Below are positions 47,331 through 54,989 of a stretch of 64,000 bases of DNA, piece by piece. Made by a program: the position numbers and the translations under genes. The notes beneath the pieces are model-generated. The model saw only the letters and a program-made list of their open reading frames with translations, was not told where the DNA came from and did no database searches. Source of the stretch: Candidatus Peregrinibacteria bacterium (GTDB lineage Bacteria; Patescibacteriota; Gracilibacteria; Peribacterales; Peribacteraceae); contig JACPXZ010000025.1 in NCBI GenBank assembly GCA_016196225.1, positions 1 to 64,000 of the forward strand. The letters are read 5' to 3'. The stretch's first letter is position 1. The number at the start of each line of letters is the position of its first letter.

Positions 47331-49079
47331 CTACTTCACATGGACCACTCCTGTTGCCCACGGACTTAAGTGATCGTGAAAGGTCCAATCACCGGGTTCG
47401 GTAAACGTGAACGAGAAGGTTTGGCTCCGTTGCAACGGGCGCTTGGCATCGAAGACGGGAAGGAGTTCGTGGGTTGGGTGCACATCCGAGGCCGGCCAAA
47501 AGAGTTCTTCCGTTTCATTAATCCAGGTCACGGTTTCGCCTGCACTGATAGTCACTTTGGTGGGATCGAAGGACTGTCCGGTGAGACGAATAAGGACAGT
47601 GCCGATGAGAGCACGAGAAGAGGTTTGGGCGGAAGCGGCCGAAGGTCCTGAGCCTGCCGAATGGGATGATGCGGGGGGAGGCATGGATGGTCCGAGGGAG
47701 GGGAGTTCCAGTGGTGGGGGGGGCGTGTTTGAAAAGAAACGCAGTGGCCACGAAATGATGGCGACGAGCTTGGATAGCACTCCCGGTTTTTGTGTGGCGG
47801 CCTCGATAGCCTTTGCCTTCGCATGAACAATTTGTTCGGATTCGTCGATCGCGGCACAGGTATCCTGGAATTCTTTTGGAATAAATTGTTCGCATAGTGA
47901 ACCTATCTCTGGTTGAGGCCGTCCATGGTAATGCCATTCATTGCTGATCTTTTGATAACATGCTCGCCGATAATCTTCTTCGATCATTGAACAGAAGTCA
48001 GTCGCATTCTGAAACTGATTGTAGTTCATGGCATTGCCGATGGCGGCCATGTAACAAACGGGGAGGGTGCTTAAGGGGAATGATTGGCAGATCTTCACTG
48101 CGGTATTCATCGAAAAGGGGCCTACAAACGCATCGTCGCTCCGCGCGTTCACGATCACGGTCTGCCAGCCGGGGTTTGTGACAAATTGGGCAAGGCTCAA
48201 GATGCAGGATGGGAGGACGGACGGGTTCGCTTTAAGGCATTCTTTAGCGGCAGCGGTAATGTCGTTGCTGTGAACTTTCATAAGATTTGCCGCCTGACTC
48301 TCGTAGCATTGCCACTGATAGGTGAGGGGGATGCGACTGCAGGGGGCGAGGGGGTCATCGTCGAAAAACACACCCTCTCGTTCCAGACCCGACTGAACGG
48401 CATTGATATTTTCCATAAAGACTCCCTGCCAACACCCCTGAGCGGCTTGTTCGTGGGAGAGTGTGTCGCAGAACCGGATCGATGCGAAGGGGTCGTTTTT
48501 CATGGCCATCATGATGCCGTGACCAACCCCGTGATAGCAGTAAAATCGACTGCGCCAGCGGGGTTCAGTGGTGATCCCTTCGCAGATTTCCTCGGCGATA
48601 TCTTTTGGGGTCTTCTCCTCAGCGGTTCCAAGCGCTTGTTCAAAGTAGCCATGCTGACAGGCATAGAGGTAATCAACGGGACATTCTATAAATGCGTTTC
48701 CGTTAATGCTGTGTACTTTGGCATGGGTGCGTCCAATGATATGACCGAGTTCGTGACCGTCGGTATTCAGTCCAAAACGTGGACTTTCCATAAGAAGATC
48801 GTCGAGTGTTCGTATCCCGATAACGGGTCCTTCTTTCAGGGTTGCATGAATAATCAATGCCTGGACGCAGTCGTAACTTGGCGTGCAAAGCAGAGCAAAA
48901 CAATTGTTGCGTTCGATGGGTGTAGAGAGAGTTAAACAGCTCTGAATGGAGGCGGAAAGTGAGGGAAGAGTGACAGGAACCTTTCGAACAATATCGAGTT
49001 GGATATCGGGATGGTCCTCCCCAGCATGCGCCAAGAGGGTTACGGGGAGAAGTAGGGCGATGAGCAGTACTTGAGTCAC
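47331..49079 (-). CDS. Exported His/Cys-motif protein fused to a cupredoxin domain
   Basis: A 582-residue exported protein with signal peptide TQVLLIALLLPVTLLAHA. The large N-terminal domain has HELGHIIGRTH (HExxHxxGxxH, about residue 109) and the Cys-His motifs YACQHGYFEQ and FYCYHGVGHG, plus many further Cys. After a Pro/Ser linker, the last 85 residues are a cupredoxin fold (GTVLIRLTGQSFDPTKVTISAGETVTWINETEELFWPASD...GDWTFHDHLSPWATGVVHV); the usual Cys ligand is absent, leaving HxH-type ligands. GTG 49079 is chosen because TTGCAA-N18-TACTGT stands six bases upstream. The TTG start in the ORF track is the -35 box. Function unknown; zinc or copper binding is inference. Confidence 0.7.
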   Translation of the reverse strand: MTQVLLIALLLPVTLLAHAGEDHPDIQLDIVRKVPVTLPSLSASIQSCLTLSTPIERNNCFALLCTPSYDCVQALIIHATLKEGPVIGIRTLDDLLMESPRFGLNTDGHELGHIIGRTHAKVHSINGNAFIECPVDYLYACQHGYFEQALGTAEEKTPKDIAEEICEGITTEPRWRSRFYCYHGVGHGIMMAMKNDPFASIRFCDTLSHEQAAQGCWQGVFMENINAVQSGLEREGVFFDDDPLAPCSRIPLTYQWQCYESQAANLMKVHSNDITAAAKECLKANPSVLPSCILSLAQFVTNPGWQTVIVNARSDDAFVGPFSMNTAVKICQSFPLSTLPVCYMAAIGNAMNYNQFQNATDFCSMIEEDYRRACYQKISNEWHYHGRPQPEIGSLCEQFIPKEFQDTCAAIDESEQIVHAKAKAIEAATQKPGVLSKLVAIISWPLRFFSNTPPPPLELPSLGPSMPPPASSHSAGSGPSAASAQTSSRALIGTVLIRLTGQSFDPTKVTISAGETVTWINETEELFWPASDVHPTHELLPVFDAKRPLQRSQTFSFTFTEPGDWTFHDHLSPWATGVVHVK

Positions 49080-49085
49080 AGGAGC

Positions 49086-49115
49086 ACAGTACTGAAGGGG
49101 TATGGGGATTTGCAA
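49086..49115 (-). promoter_or_regulatory. Promoter TTGCAA-N18-TACTGT
   Basis: Minus-strand TTGCAA (49115-49110) and TACTGT (49091-49086) end six bases before GTG 49079. Confidence 0.6.
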
Positions 49116-49175
49116 GATTGATTATTTTATGGTTTGGCGGATGGTCTGATAGTGGGATTCTGTGTTTCTCTTTGC

Positions 49176-49181
49176 TATAAT
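49176..49181 (+). promoter_or_regulatory. -10 box TATAAT ahead of tal
   Basis: Perfect TATAAT 17 bases before the tal ATG, predicting a leader of about ten bases. Confidence 0.5.
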
Positions 49182-49198
49182 AGAATGGATACATACCT

Positions 49199-49840
49199 AT
49201 GAAGCTTTTTCTTGATACTGCCAACGTTGAGCATGTCGCCGAAGTGGCTGCGTGGGGCGTGCTCGATGGGGTGACGACTAATCCATCGCTGGTAGCGAAA
49301 GAAGGCCATGATTTCAAAGAGACCGTATTAAACATGTGTAAGCTCGTTCCGTGTGTCTCCGCGCAAGTTACGGCAACCGAAAGCGCAGGGATGAAAAAGC
49401 AGGCGGATGAATACTCGGGTTGGCACAAACATGTCGTGGTGAAGGTCCCGATGACGACGGAGGGATTAAAGACGCTCAAGTACTGTCGGAGTGCGGGGAT
49501 TAAGACGAATACGACGCTCGTATTTTCTGCGGCTCAGGCAATTCTCGCAGCCAAAGCAGGGGCGAATATCATTTCTCCGTTTATCGGACGTCTCGATGAT
49601 GTGGGAGAGGATGGGATGGGGCTTATCAAAGAGATTATGGAGATCTGGAGCCATTACCATTTTGATACCGAAGTGCTGGTTGCGTCCACCCGGCATCCGC
49701 GGCATATCGTCGATGCGGCTGCGCTGGGGGCACATATTTGTACGATTCCTTATGATGTTTTTACCAAACTTTCCAAACATCCATTAACGGATATCGGACT
49801 CAAGAAGTTTTTGGATGATTGGGAGAAGGTAAAGAAGTAA
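49199..49840 (+). CDS. tal: Transaldolase (TalC/fructose-6-phosphate aldolase type)
   Basis: A 213-residue short transaldolase moving a three-carbon unit in the pentose phosphate pathway. MKLFLDTANVEHVAEVAAWGVLDGVTTNPSLVAKEG is the family start. The Schiff-base Lys is in VVVKVPMTTEGLKTLK, followed by KTNTTLVFSAAQAILAAKAGANIISPFIGRLDD. The gnd gene begins two bases after the stop, so tal and gnd form one operon; transketolase lies nearby on the other strand. Confidence 0.95.
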   Translation: MKLFLDTANVEHVAEVAAWGVLDGVTTNPSLVAKEGHDFKETVLNMCKLVPCVSAQVTATESAGMKKQADEYSGWHKHVVVKVPMTTEGLKTLKYCRSAGIKTNTTLVFSAAQAILAAKAGANIISPFIGRLDDVGEDGMGLIKEIMEIWSHYHFDTEVLVASTRHPRHIVDAAALGAHICTIPYDVFTKLSKHPLTDIGLKKFLDDWEKVKK

Positions 49841-49842
49841 TT

Positions 49843-51252
49843 ATGGAACACTCGATCGGTGTCATCGGCTTGGGGGTTATGGGTTCTGCACTGGCCCGCA
49901 ATGCTGCACGCAACGGGGCATTTACCGTGGTGTATAACCGTACGACATCGAAGGTTGATGAATTTATGGAAAGCTGCGGCAAGGAGGGGACGATCGTTGG
50001 TCGAAAGAGTTACGAAGAGTTTGTTGCGGAACTCCCGACCCCGCGCGCGATCGTGATCATGGTTGAAGCAGGGTCTGCGGTCGATGCGGTGATGACCGAT
50101 CTTCTCCCACTCCTCCAAAAAAGGGACATCCTTATCGATGGGGGGAATAGTCATTACCGTGACACGCAGCGTCGGGAAAAGGAATGTGCCGAGCACGGGG
50201 TCCGATATTTGGGGATGGGCGTGAGTGGGGGGGAGAAGGGGGCTCTTGAGGGACCGAGTATGATGCTCGGCGGAGATGCTGCCGCGTATAAAGAAATCGA
50301 ACCTCTATTACAAAAAATGGCTGCTGATGATGGTGTGAATGGGAAATGTGTGGCCTATCTTGGGACGGGCGGCGTCGGGCACTTTGTGAAGATGGCGCAT
50401 AACGGGATCGAGTACGCGCTTATGCAGATCATTGCGGAGGGATATGATTATCTGAAAATATTAGGGAAATTTACCAACGTACAACTTGCGGAGACATTCG
50501 AAGCCTGGAATGGAACGGAGGAAATGAAAGGGTTTTTGATCGAGATTACGGGAACGATTTTCCGCAAAAAAGATGACAGTGGGAAGTCCGACTTGATCGA
50601 TTTTATTGCCGATCGGGCAAAAACCAAGGGGACAGGACGATGGACGGTCGAAGCGGCGCTCTCATACGGAGTCCCTGCCCCAACTATCGCAGCGGGACTG
50701 CAGGCGCGGATACTTTCAGGTGGAGAATTACATGCGAGACTTCAAGGAAAACTCCCAGAGCATCTCGATACATCTGAGCCAGTGGCACCGCCTCTCAAAA
50801 CGAGGTCATATATGCGGTCCGCATGCGAACTCTCGATGATCCTCGCGTATCTGCAGGGATTCGAACTTTTGCGGGTGGCGAGTATCGAGGAAAAATGGAA
50901 TTTGAACTTGAGTGAAGTTGCACGGATCTGGCGGGGCGGGTGCATCATCCGGTCGGCGATGCTCGCAAAGTTTCAGGAGATGTTTGCGTCACGTGATCCA
51001 TGGACGAGTGCGGGGTGGCAGGTGCTCAAGTCCCGTTTTGAAGGGGAACGGCAATTTGATTGGCGGCACATTGTGGACCTGGCCACCAGCCGCGGAGTTC
51101 CGGCGCCCGCGATTACTTCCGCACTTGCATACTACGACGCGCTTCGCAAAGAACGTCTCCCGCAAAATCTGACGCAGGCGCAGCGGGATTTTTTCGGGGC
51201 ACACCTGTACGAACGCATGGATAAAAAAGGAGAGTTCCATACGGAGTGGTGA
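49843..51252 (+). CDS. gnd: 6-phosphogluconate dehydrogenase (decarboxylating)
   Basis: A 469-residue enzyme oxidising 6-phosphogluconate to ribulose 5-phosphate with release of CO2 and reduced cofactor. The Rossmann start is IGVIGLGVMGSALARNAARNG with VVYNRTTSKVDEF; the Arg-Thr after Asn suits NADP. Also seen are ILIDGGNSHYRDTQRR, GMGVSGGEKGALEGPSMMLGG, the catalytic Lys in GHFVKMAHNGIEYALMQ, and the C-terminal domain (TKGTGRWTVEAALSYGVPAPTI). It is the full-length, dimeric type. No zwf is in the window. Tightly coupled to tal. Confidence 0.96.
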   Translation: MEHSIGVIGLGVMGSALARNAARNGAFTVVYNRTTSKVDEFMESCGKEGTIVGRKSYEEFVAELPTPRAIVIMVEAGSAVDAVMTDLLPLLQKRDILIDGGNSHYRDTQRREKECAEHGVRYLGMGVSGGEKGALEGPSMMLGGDAAAYKEIEPLLQKMAADDGVNGKCVAYLGTGGVGHFVKMAHNGIEYALMQIIAEGYDYLKILGKFTNVQLAETFEAWNGTEEMKGFLIEITGTIFRKKDDSGKSDLIDFIADRAKTKGTGRWTVEAALSYGVPAPTIAAGLQARILSGGELHARLQGKLPEHLDTSEPVAPPLKTRSYMRSACELSMILAYLQGFELLRVASIEEKWNLNLSEVARIWRGGCIIRSAMLAKFQEMFASRDPWTSAGWQVLKSRFEGERQFDWRHIVDLATSRGVPAPAITSALAYYDALRKERLPQNLTQAQRDFFGAHLYERMDKKGEFHTEW

Positions 51253-51257
51253 CATCG

Positions 51258-51263
51258 TATACT
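51258..51263 (+). promoter_or_regulatory. -10 box TATACT, leaderless start of the P-type ATPase
   Basis: TATACT ends six bases before GTG 51270, and TTCCAT stands 17 bases upstream of it. This argues for GTG 51270 over the ORF-track start at 51246. Confidence 0.55.
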
Positions 51264-51269
51264 GAACAG

Positions 51270-53747
51270 GTGGATGGTTTGAACGAAACAGATATTCAGC
51301 GGTTACGTTCGCAGTATGGATTTAACGAACTCCCGGAGAAGCAGCGATCACTCTTCGCGCTCTTCCTCCGGCAGTTCTGTGACATTCTTGTTTATATTCT
51401 TTTGGGCGCGCTCGCACTGTCGGTCTTGATGCCATTTGTCGAATCAGAACCGATAACGATACGGAGTTTTTTGGATGCGGGAGTTATTTTGACAATTTTG
51501 ATTCTCAATGCGTGTTTGGGGTTTACACAGGATTACAAAGCGGAACAAGCAATTGCACTTCTCAAAAAACTTACCGCATCTCGCTGCACCGTGCGTCGCG
51601 GTGGGGAGATCAGGATCATCCCATCACGGGAAATTCTTCCGGGAGATCTCGTGTTTATCGAGACGGGAGACCGGATATCGGCAGATGGACACCTTCAACA
51701 GGAATCGCATCTTGAGATGAACGAATCGAGTCTGACTGGAGAAAGTATTCCCAGCGAAAAAACCGTCGATCCAACCGCGCGCGATCTTCCCATTGCCGAA
51801 CAAAAAAACATGGTCTTTGCTGGGACATTTGTCACGCGCGGGTCGGGGGAGTACAGGGTGAGTGCTATCGGGACTGAAACACAGATTGGGAAGATCGCAC
51901 AGATGGTTGCAGAAACTGAAGAACCCGAAACCCCATTGGAAGTTCGATTGAGGAGGTTGAGTCTTCTGATTGGTAAGGTGGTGTTGGGATTATGTGGATT
52001 GGTGATCGGGGCGGGGGTCCTGCACGGATTTTCGTTTTTGGAGATTCTTTTGGTCGGTGTAAGCCTTGCGGTATCGGCGGTTCCGGAAGGGCTGCCGGCG
52101 GTCGTGACCGTGTGTATGGCGATCGGCGTACGGCGGATGGCGCGTAAACATGCATTGGTACGCCGGCTTGAGGCACTGGAGGCATTGGGGAACGTGACGG
52201 TGATTTGTGCGGATAAGACCGGGACAATGACGCAGAACCGGATGAAGGTGGTAGAAACGTTTGTCATTACAAAAGATGAAAACAATTTTCTTACATTAAT
52301 TGCGGCGTCGTGCAATCGGGCGCAGTTGCCGGATATAGGGGATCCAACGGAGATTGGACTTTTGGAATATGCCAAAGATAAAGGCCTGGAACGTTTGAAC
52401 ATTGATCAGGAAATAGTGCCGTTTACATCGGAAGAAAAGTATATGAAGACGCGGCACCGTTCGACGGGGCTCACGGCAAGTGGTGAACAGATATTTTTGA
52501 AAGGAGCACCGGAGAAAATTCTTTCGTTGGCAGTAAGCAGTAAGCAGGAGGCCGAAAGCATTTTTCAAAAAAATGAGGAAATGGCGAGGAAGGGTCTGCG
52601 GGTGCTTGCGTTTGCAATCGAAGAACAGGGAAAGATTCGCATTATCGGTCTCATCGGGATGGAAGATCCTCCGAGAGAGGGGGTGAAGGAAGCTATTGCA
52701 CAAGCCGAGCGAGCGGGTATCCGAACACTGATGATCACAGGGGACCACAGAGATACCGCTCGTGCCATAGCCTTGCAAGTAGGTTTAAAGGGAGAAGCTC
52801 TGCAAGGAGTGGATTTGGATACATTCGACGATGCAGAATTATGTTTACGTGTGAAGAATATATCGATCTTTGCTCGCGTTTCTCCGATGCATAAAATGAA
52901 AATTCTCAAGGCCCTCCAGTGCGAAGGACATGTTGTGGCCATGACGGGAGATGGTGTGAATGATGCACCGGCCCTGAAGAGTGCGCACGTCGGGATCGCG
53001 ATGGGGGCCAGCGGGACGGACATAGCGCGCGAGGCCGCAAGTATTGTACTCTCGGATGATCACTATGCGACGATTGTGGCGGCGGTACAGGAAGGACGCC
53101 GGATCTACGATAATATTCGGAAGTTTGTGCTGTTTCTTCTGCGGTCGAACTTCGATGAAATCCTATTCATTATGGCCACGATCGTTGTTGGCATGCCTCT
53201 TCCTTATTTGCCGCTCCATATCCTATGGATTAATCTTATGACGGATGGCCTCCCGGCGTTGGCACTTGGACTAGAAAAAGCAGAGCCGGATATCATGGAT
53301 CGACCTCCGCGCAAGCCATCGGAAGATATTTTGACGGGGCAGTGGTGGTTACTCATCATGGCGGTTCTCTTAAGTTTTTCGGTTGCTATGGGTTTATATA
53401 CATGGGAACTGCGTCGCGGAATCGCCATAGAACAAGCGCGCGCGGCGGTTCTGACACTTGCGGTGTTCTTCGAGTTGTTCATGGCTTTTTCTGTGCGCAG
53501 CAGTAAGCCGATTTTTTCGGTGGGATTCTTTAGTAATCGCTGGTTGCTGGGTGCGGTAGCCGTTCCCTTTGCTCTCCAATTGTTGCTTATTTTTACACCC
53601 TTGCGTGATGTATTTCATCTGGCTCCGATAACACTCCTGGAGTGGGGGATGGTATTTATCCTTGCTACTTCGGGTTTTGTCTTGTTTGAACTCTTGAAAG
53701 TCATTCCATTTAAGCGATCATATATTCATGACGGATCGAGTACATAA
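51270..53747 (+). CDS. P-type Ca2+-transporting ATPase (P2A type)
   Basis: An 825-residue pump. After the N-terminal segment (ETDIQRLRSQYGFNELPEK) come membrane pairs 1-2, the actuator motif LTGES, helix 4 with AVPEGLPAVVTVCMAIGVRRMARKHALVR, the phosphorylation site DKTGTMTQN, the hinge MTGDGVNDAPALK and helices 5-6 with NFDEILFIMATIV and HILWINLMTDGLPALALGLEKAEPDIM. The helix 4-6 residues match SERCA-like calcium pumps. At about residue 420 the segment AVSSKQEAES is encoded by a GCAGTAA heptamer repeat. It overlaps the desaturase gene by 20 bases. Confidence 0.92.
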   Translation: MDGLNETDIQRLRSQYGFNELPEKQRSLFALFLRQFCDILVYILLGALALSVLMPFVESEPITIRSFLDAGVILTILILNACLGFTQDYKAEQAIALLKKLTASRCTVRRGGEIRIIPSREILPGDLVFIETGDRISADGHLQQESHLEMNESSLTGESIPSEKTVDPTARDLPIAEQKNMVFAGTFVTRGSGEYRVSAIGTETQIGKIAQMVAETEEPETPLEVRLRRLSLLIGKVVLGLCGLVIGAGVLHGFSFLEILLVGVSLAVSAVPEGLPAVVTVCMAIGVRRMARKHALVRRLEALEALGNVTVICADKTGTMTQNRMKVVETFVITKDENNFLTLIAASCNRAQLPDIGDPTEIGLLEYAKDKGLERLNIDQEIVPFTSEEKYMKTRHRSTGLTASGEQIFLKGAPEKILSLAVSSKQEAESIFQKNEEMARKGLRVLAFAIEEQGKIRIIGLIGMEDPPREGVKEAIAQAERAGIRTLMITGDHRDTARAIALQVGLKGEALQGVDLDTFDDAELCLRVKNISIFARVSPMHKMKILKALQCEGHVVAMTGDGVNDAPALKSAHVGIAMGASGTDIAREAASIVLSDDHYATIVAAVQEGRRIYDNIRKFVLFLLRSNFDEILFIMATIVVGMPLPYLPLHILWINLMTDGLPALALGLEKAEPDIMDRPPRKPSEDILTGQWWLLIMAVLLSFSVAMGLYTWELRRGIAIEQARAAVLTLAVFFELFMAFSVRSSKPIFSVGFFSNRWLLGAVAVPFALQLLLIFTPLRDVFHLAPITLLEWGMVFILATSGFVLFELLKVIPFKRSYIHDGSST
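52530..52548 (+). repeat. Heptanucleotide repeat (GCAGTAA) inside the P-type ATPase gene
   Basis: Two and a half units of GCAGTAA in the nucleotide-binding domain coding region. Confidence 0.7.
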
Positions 53748-54855
53748 CATACGCGTCCTCTCGCTTGTGGGGCTGCCGTTTATTGCGGGGCTGATCGCAA
53801 TCGTCTTTTTGTGGGGCCGTTATGTTTTTTGGACAGATATTGTGCTGATGTTTGGGGGATATGTTCTTACCACAATGGGGGTTTGTATTGGATACCATAG
53901 GATGCTTACTCATAAAGGATTTGAGGCGCCTGCATGGTTACGGTGGATTCTTCTCACCTTAGGAGCCATGGCACCGGAGGCCCCTCCGGACATTTGGGCG
54001 GCGACGCATATTGTGCATCACGCGCACTCAGACGAAGAAGGAGATCCGCATAGTCCGATCGAAGGATTTTGGCATGCGCATATCGGATGGCTTTTCAAAC
54101 AGAATAATTTTGCAGATCCCAAAGAGGTGGCGCCGCATCTTCTCGAAGATCCGGTGGTCGTTTGGGTGAGTAAGTGGACGCAGGTATTGATTTTTCTGTC
54201 CTTCCTGATCCCGTTTGTTATTGGAGGATGGACGGGACTCATCTGGGGAGGAGGCGTAAGAGCGTTCCTGACGACGCATGTGACATGGAGCGTGAATTCC
54301 ATCTGTCACCTGTTTGGCAAGCGTCCGTATAACACAACTGATGGAAGCCGTAATAACTGGTTGATTGGACTCCTCGGGTTTGGTGAGGGGTGGCACAACA
54401 ACCATCACGCGTTCCCGGAGAATGCGTTCCATGGAATGCATTGGTGGCAAGTGGACCTGTCGGGTTGGACTATTCGTATCTGGGAGTTATTGGGGATTGT
54501 CCGTAATGTCCGGCGTGTGACGCCGCAGGCCCTTGCATCCTTTGCGACGTACGCAGAGCATCGGGAAGCGAGCATTGCAGAAATGAAGACAGCGCTTGGT
54601 GCGGCGATTGTCCATGCGGAGGAAGAAGCGTGTGCGATATTTGCGCGGACGATTGAGCAATCGGTGTCGTCGTTCGATAAAGATCAATGTCGGGAAGTGT
54701 ACGAAGCATACCTCCGGCAATTATGGAGTATTCGACAATCGGTCGAACAATCGACTCGTCTCAAAAAGAAACGACTCATGGCATATTTTCAGGAGGTGCA
54801 GAAGGGTGCAGGGAGGGTAAAAGAGGTGATGCAGCGGAAATTGGTGCGGTCGTAG
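53728..54855 (+). CDS. Fatty acid desaturase (acyl-CoA delta-9 type) with C-terminal extension
   Basis: A 375-residue membrane di-iron desaturase. The three His boxes are GYHRMLTH, HIVHHAHSD and HNNHHAFP, with four hydrophobic segments around them. The family core ends near residue 275 (HWWQVDLSGWTIRIWELLGIVRNVR). A helical charged extension of about 95 residues follows (EHREASIAEMKTALGAAIVHAEEEA...LVRS), which ordinary DesC-like enzymes lack. The substrate is presumably membrane lipid acyl chains. It overlaps the ATPase gene and is likely cotranscribed. Confidence 0.9.
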   Translation: MTDRVHNIRVLSLVGLPFIAGLIAIVFLWGRYVFWTDIVLMFGGYVLTTMGVCIGYHRMLTHKGFEAPAWLRWILLTLGAMAPEAPPDIWAATHIVHHAHSDEEGDPHSPIEGFWHAHIGWLFKQNNFADPKEVAPHLLEDPVVVWVSKWTQVLIFLSFLIPFVIGGWTGLIWGGGVRAFLTTHVTWSVNSICHLFGKRPYNTTDGSRNNWLIGLLGFGEGWHNNHHAFPENAFHGMHWWQVDLSGWTIRIWELLGIVRNVRRVTPQALASFATYAEHREASIAEMKTALGAAIVHAEEEACAIFARTIEQSVSSFDKDQCREVYEAYLRQLWSIRQSVEQSTRLKKKRLMAYFQEVQKGAGRVKEVMQRKLVRS

Positions 54856-54862
54856 TGGGGAA

Positions 54863-54963
54863 AGAAGCGAGGCGCGGTGCTTTTTTTGCTTTTGGGCGAT
54901 AAGGGAATATGGGCATACGTTGTGGCTGCTTTTCCAAAAGCAAAAAAGCACCACTTAGCTTCT
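54863..54963. repeat. Inverted-arm element, copy B (conserved core, variable arms)
   Basis: Arms GGTGCTTTTTTTGCTTTT (54876-54893) and AAAAGCAAAAAAGCACC (54936-54952) pair, with weaker pairing outward (AGAAGC/GCTTCT). The 42-nt centre 54894-54935 starts GGGCGATAAGGGAATA and ends TTTTCC, as in copy A. Confidence 0.8.
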
Positions 54964-54974
54964 CGTTGTTCCGG

Positions 54975-54980
54975 TATAAT
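54975..54980 (+). promoter_or_regulatory. -10 box TATAAT ahead of the subtilase gene
   Basis: Perfect TATAAT nine bases before ATG 54990, just outside the inverted-arm element; the mRNA leader would be about three bases. Confidence 0.55.
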
Positions 54981-54989
54981 CTTTTCCAC

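Noticed and set aside
51246-51269. ORF-track start of the P-type ATPase
   Set aside because: It overlaps gnd and the TATACT box; GTG 51270 has the consistent six-base spacing.
54894-54935. The core of the inverted-arm element as an integron attC site
   Set aside because: attC needs RYYYAAC/GTTRRRY ends. Copy B has a GTTG stretch but copy A does not, and the conserved blocks do not fit the attC layout. No integron integrase is visible.
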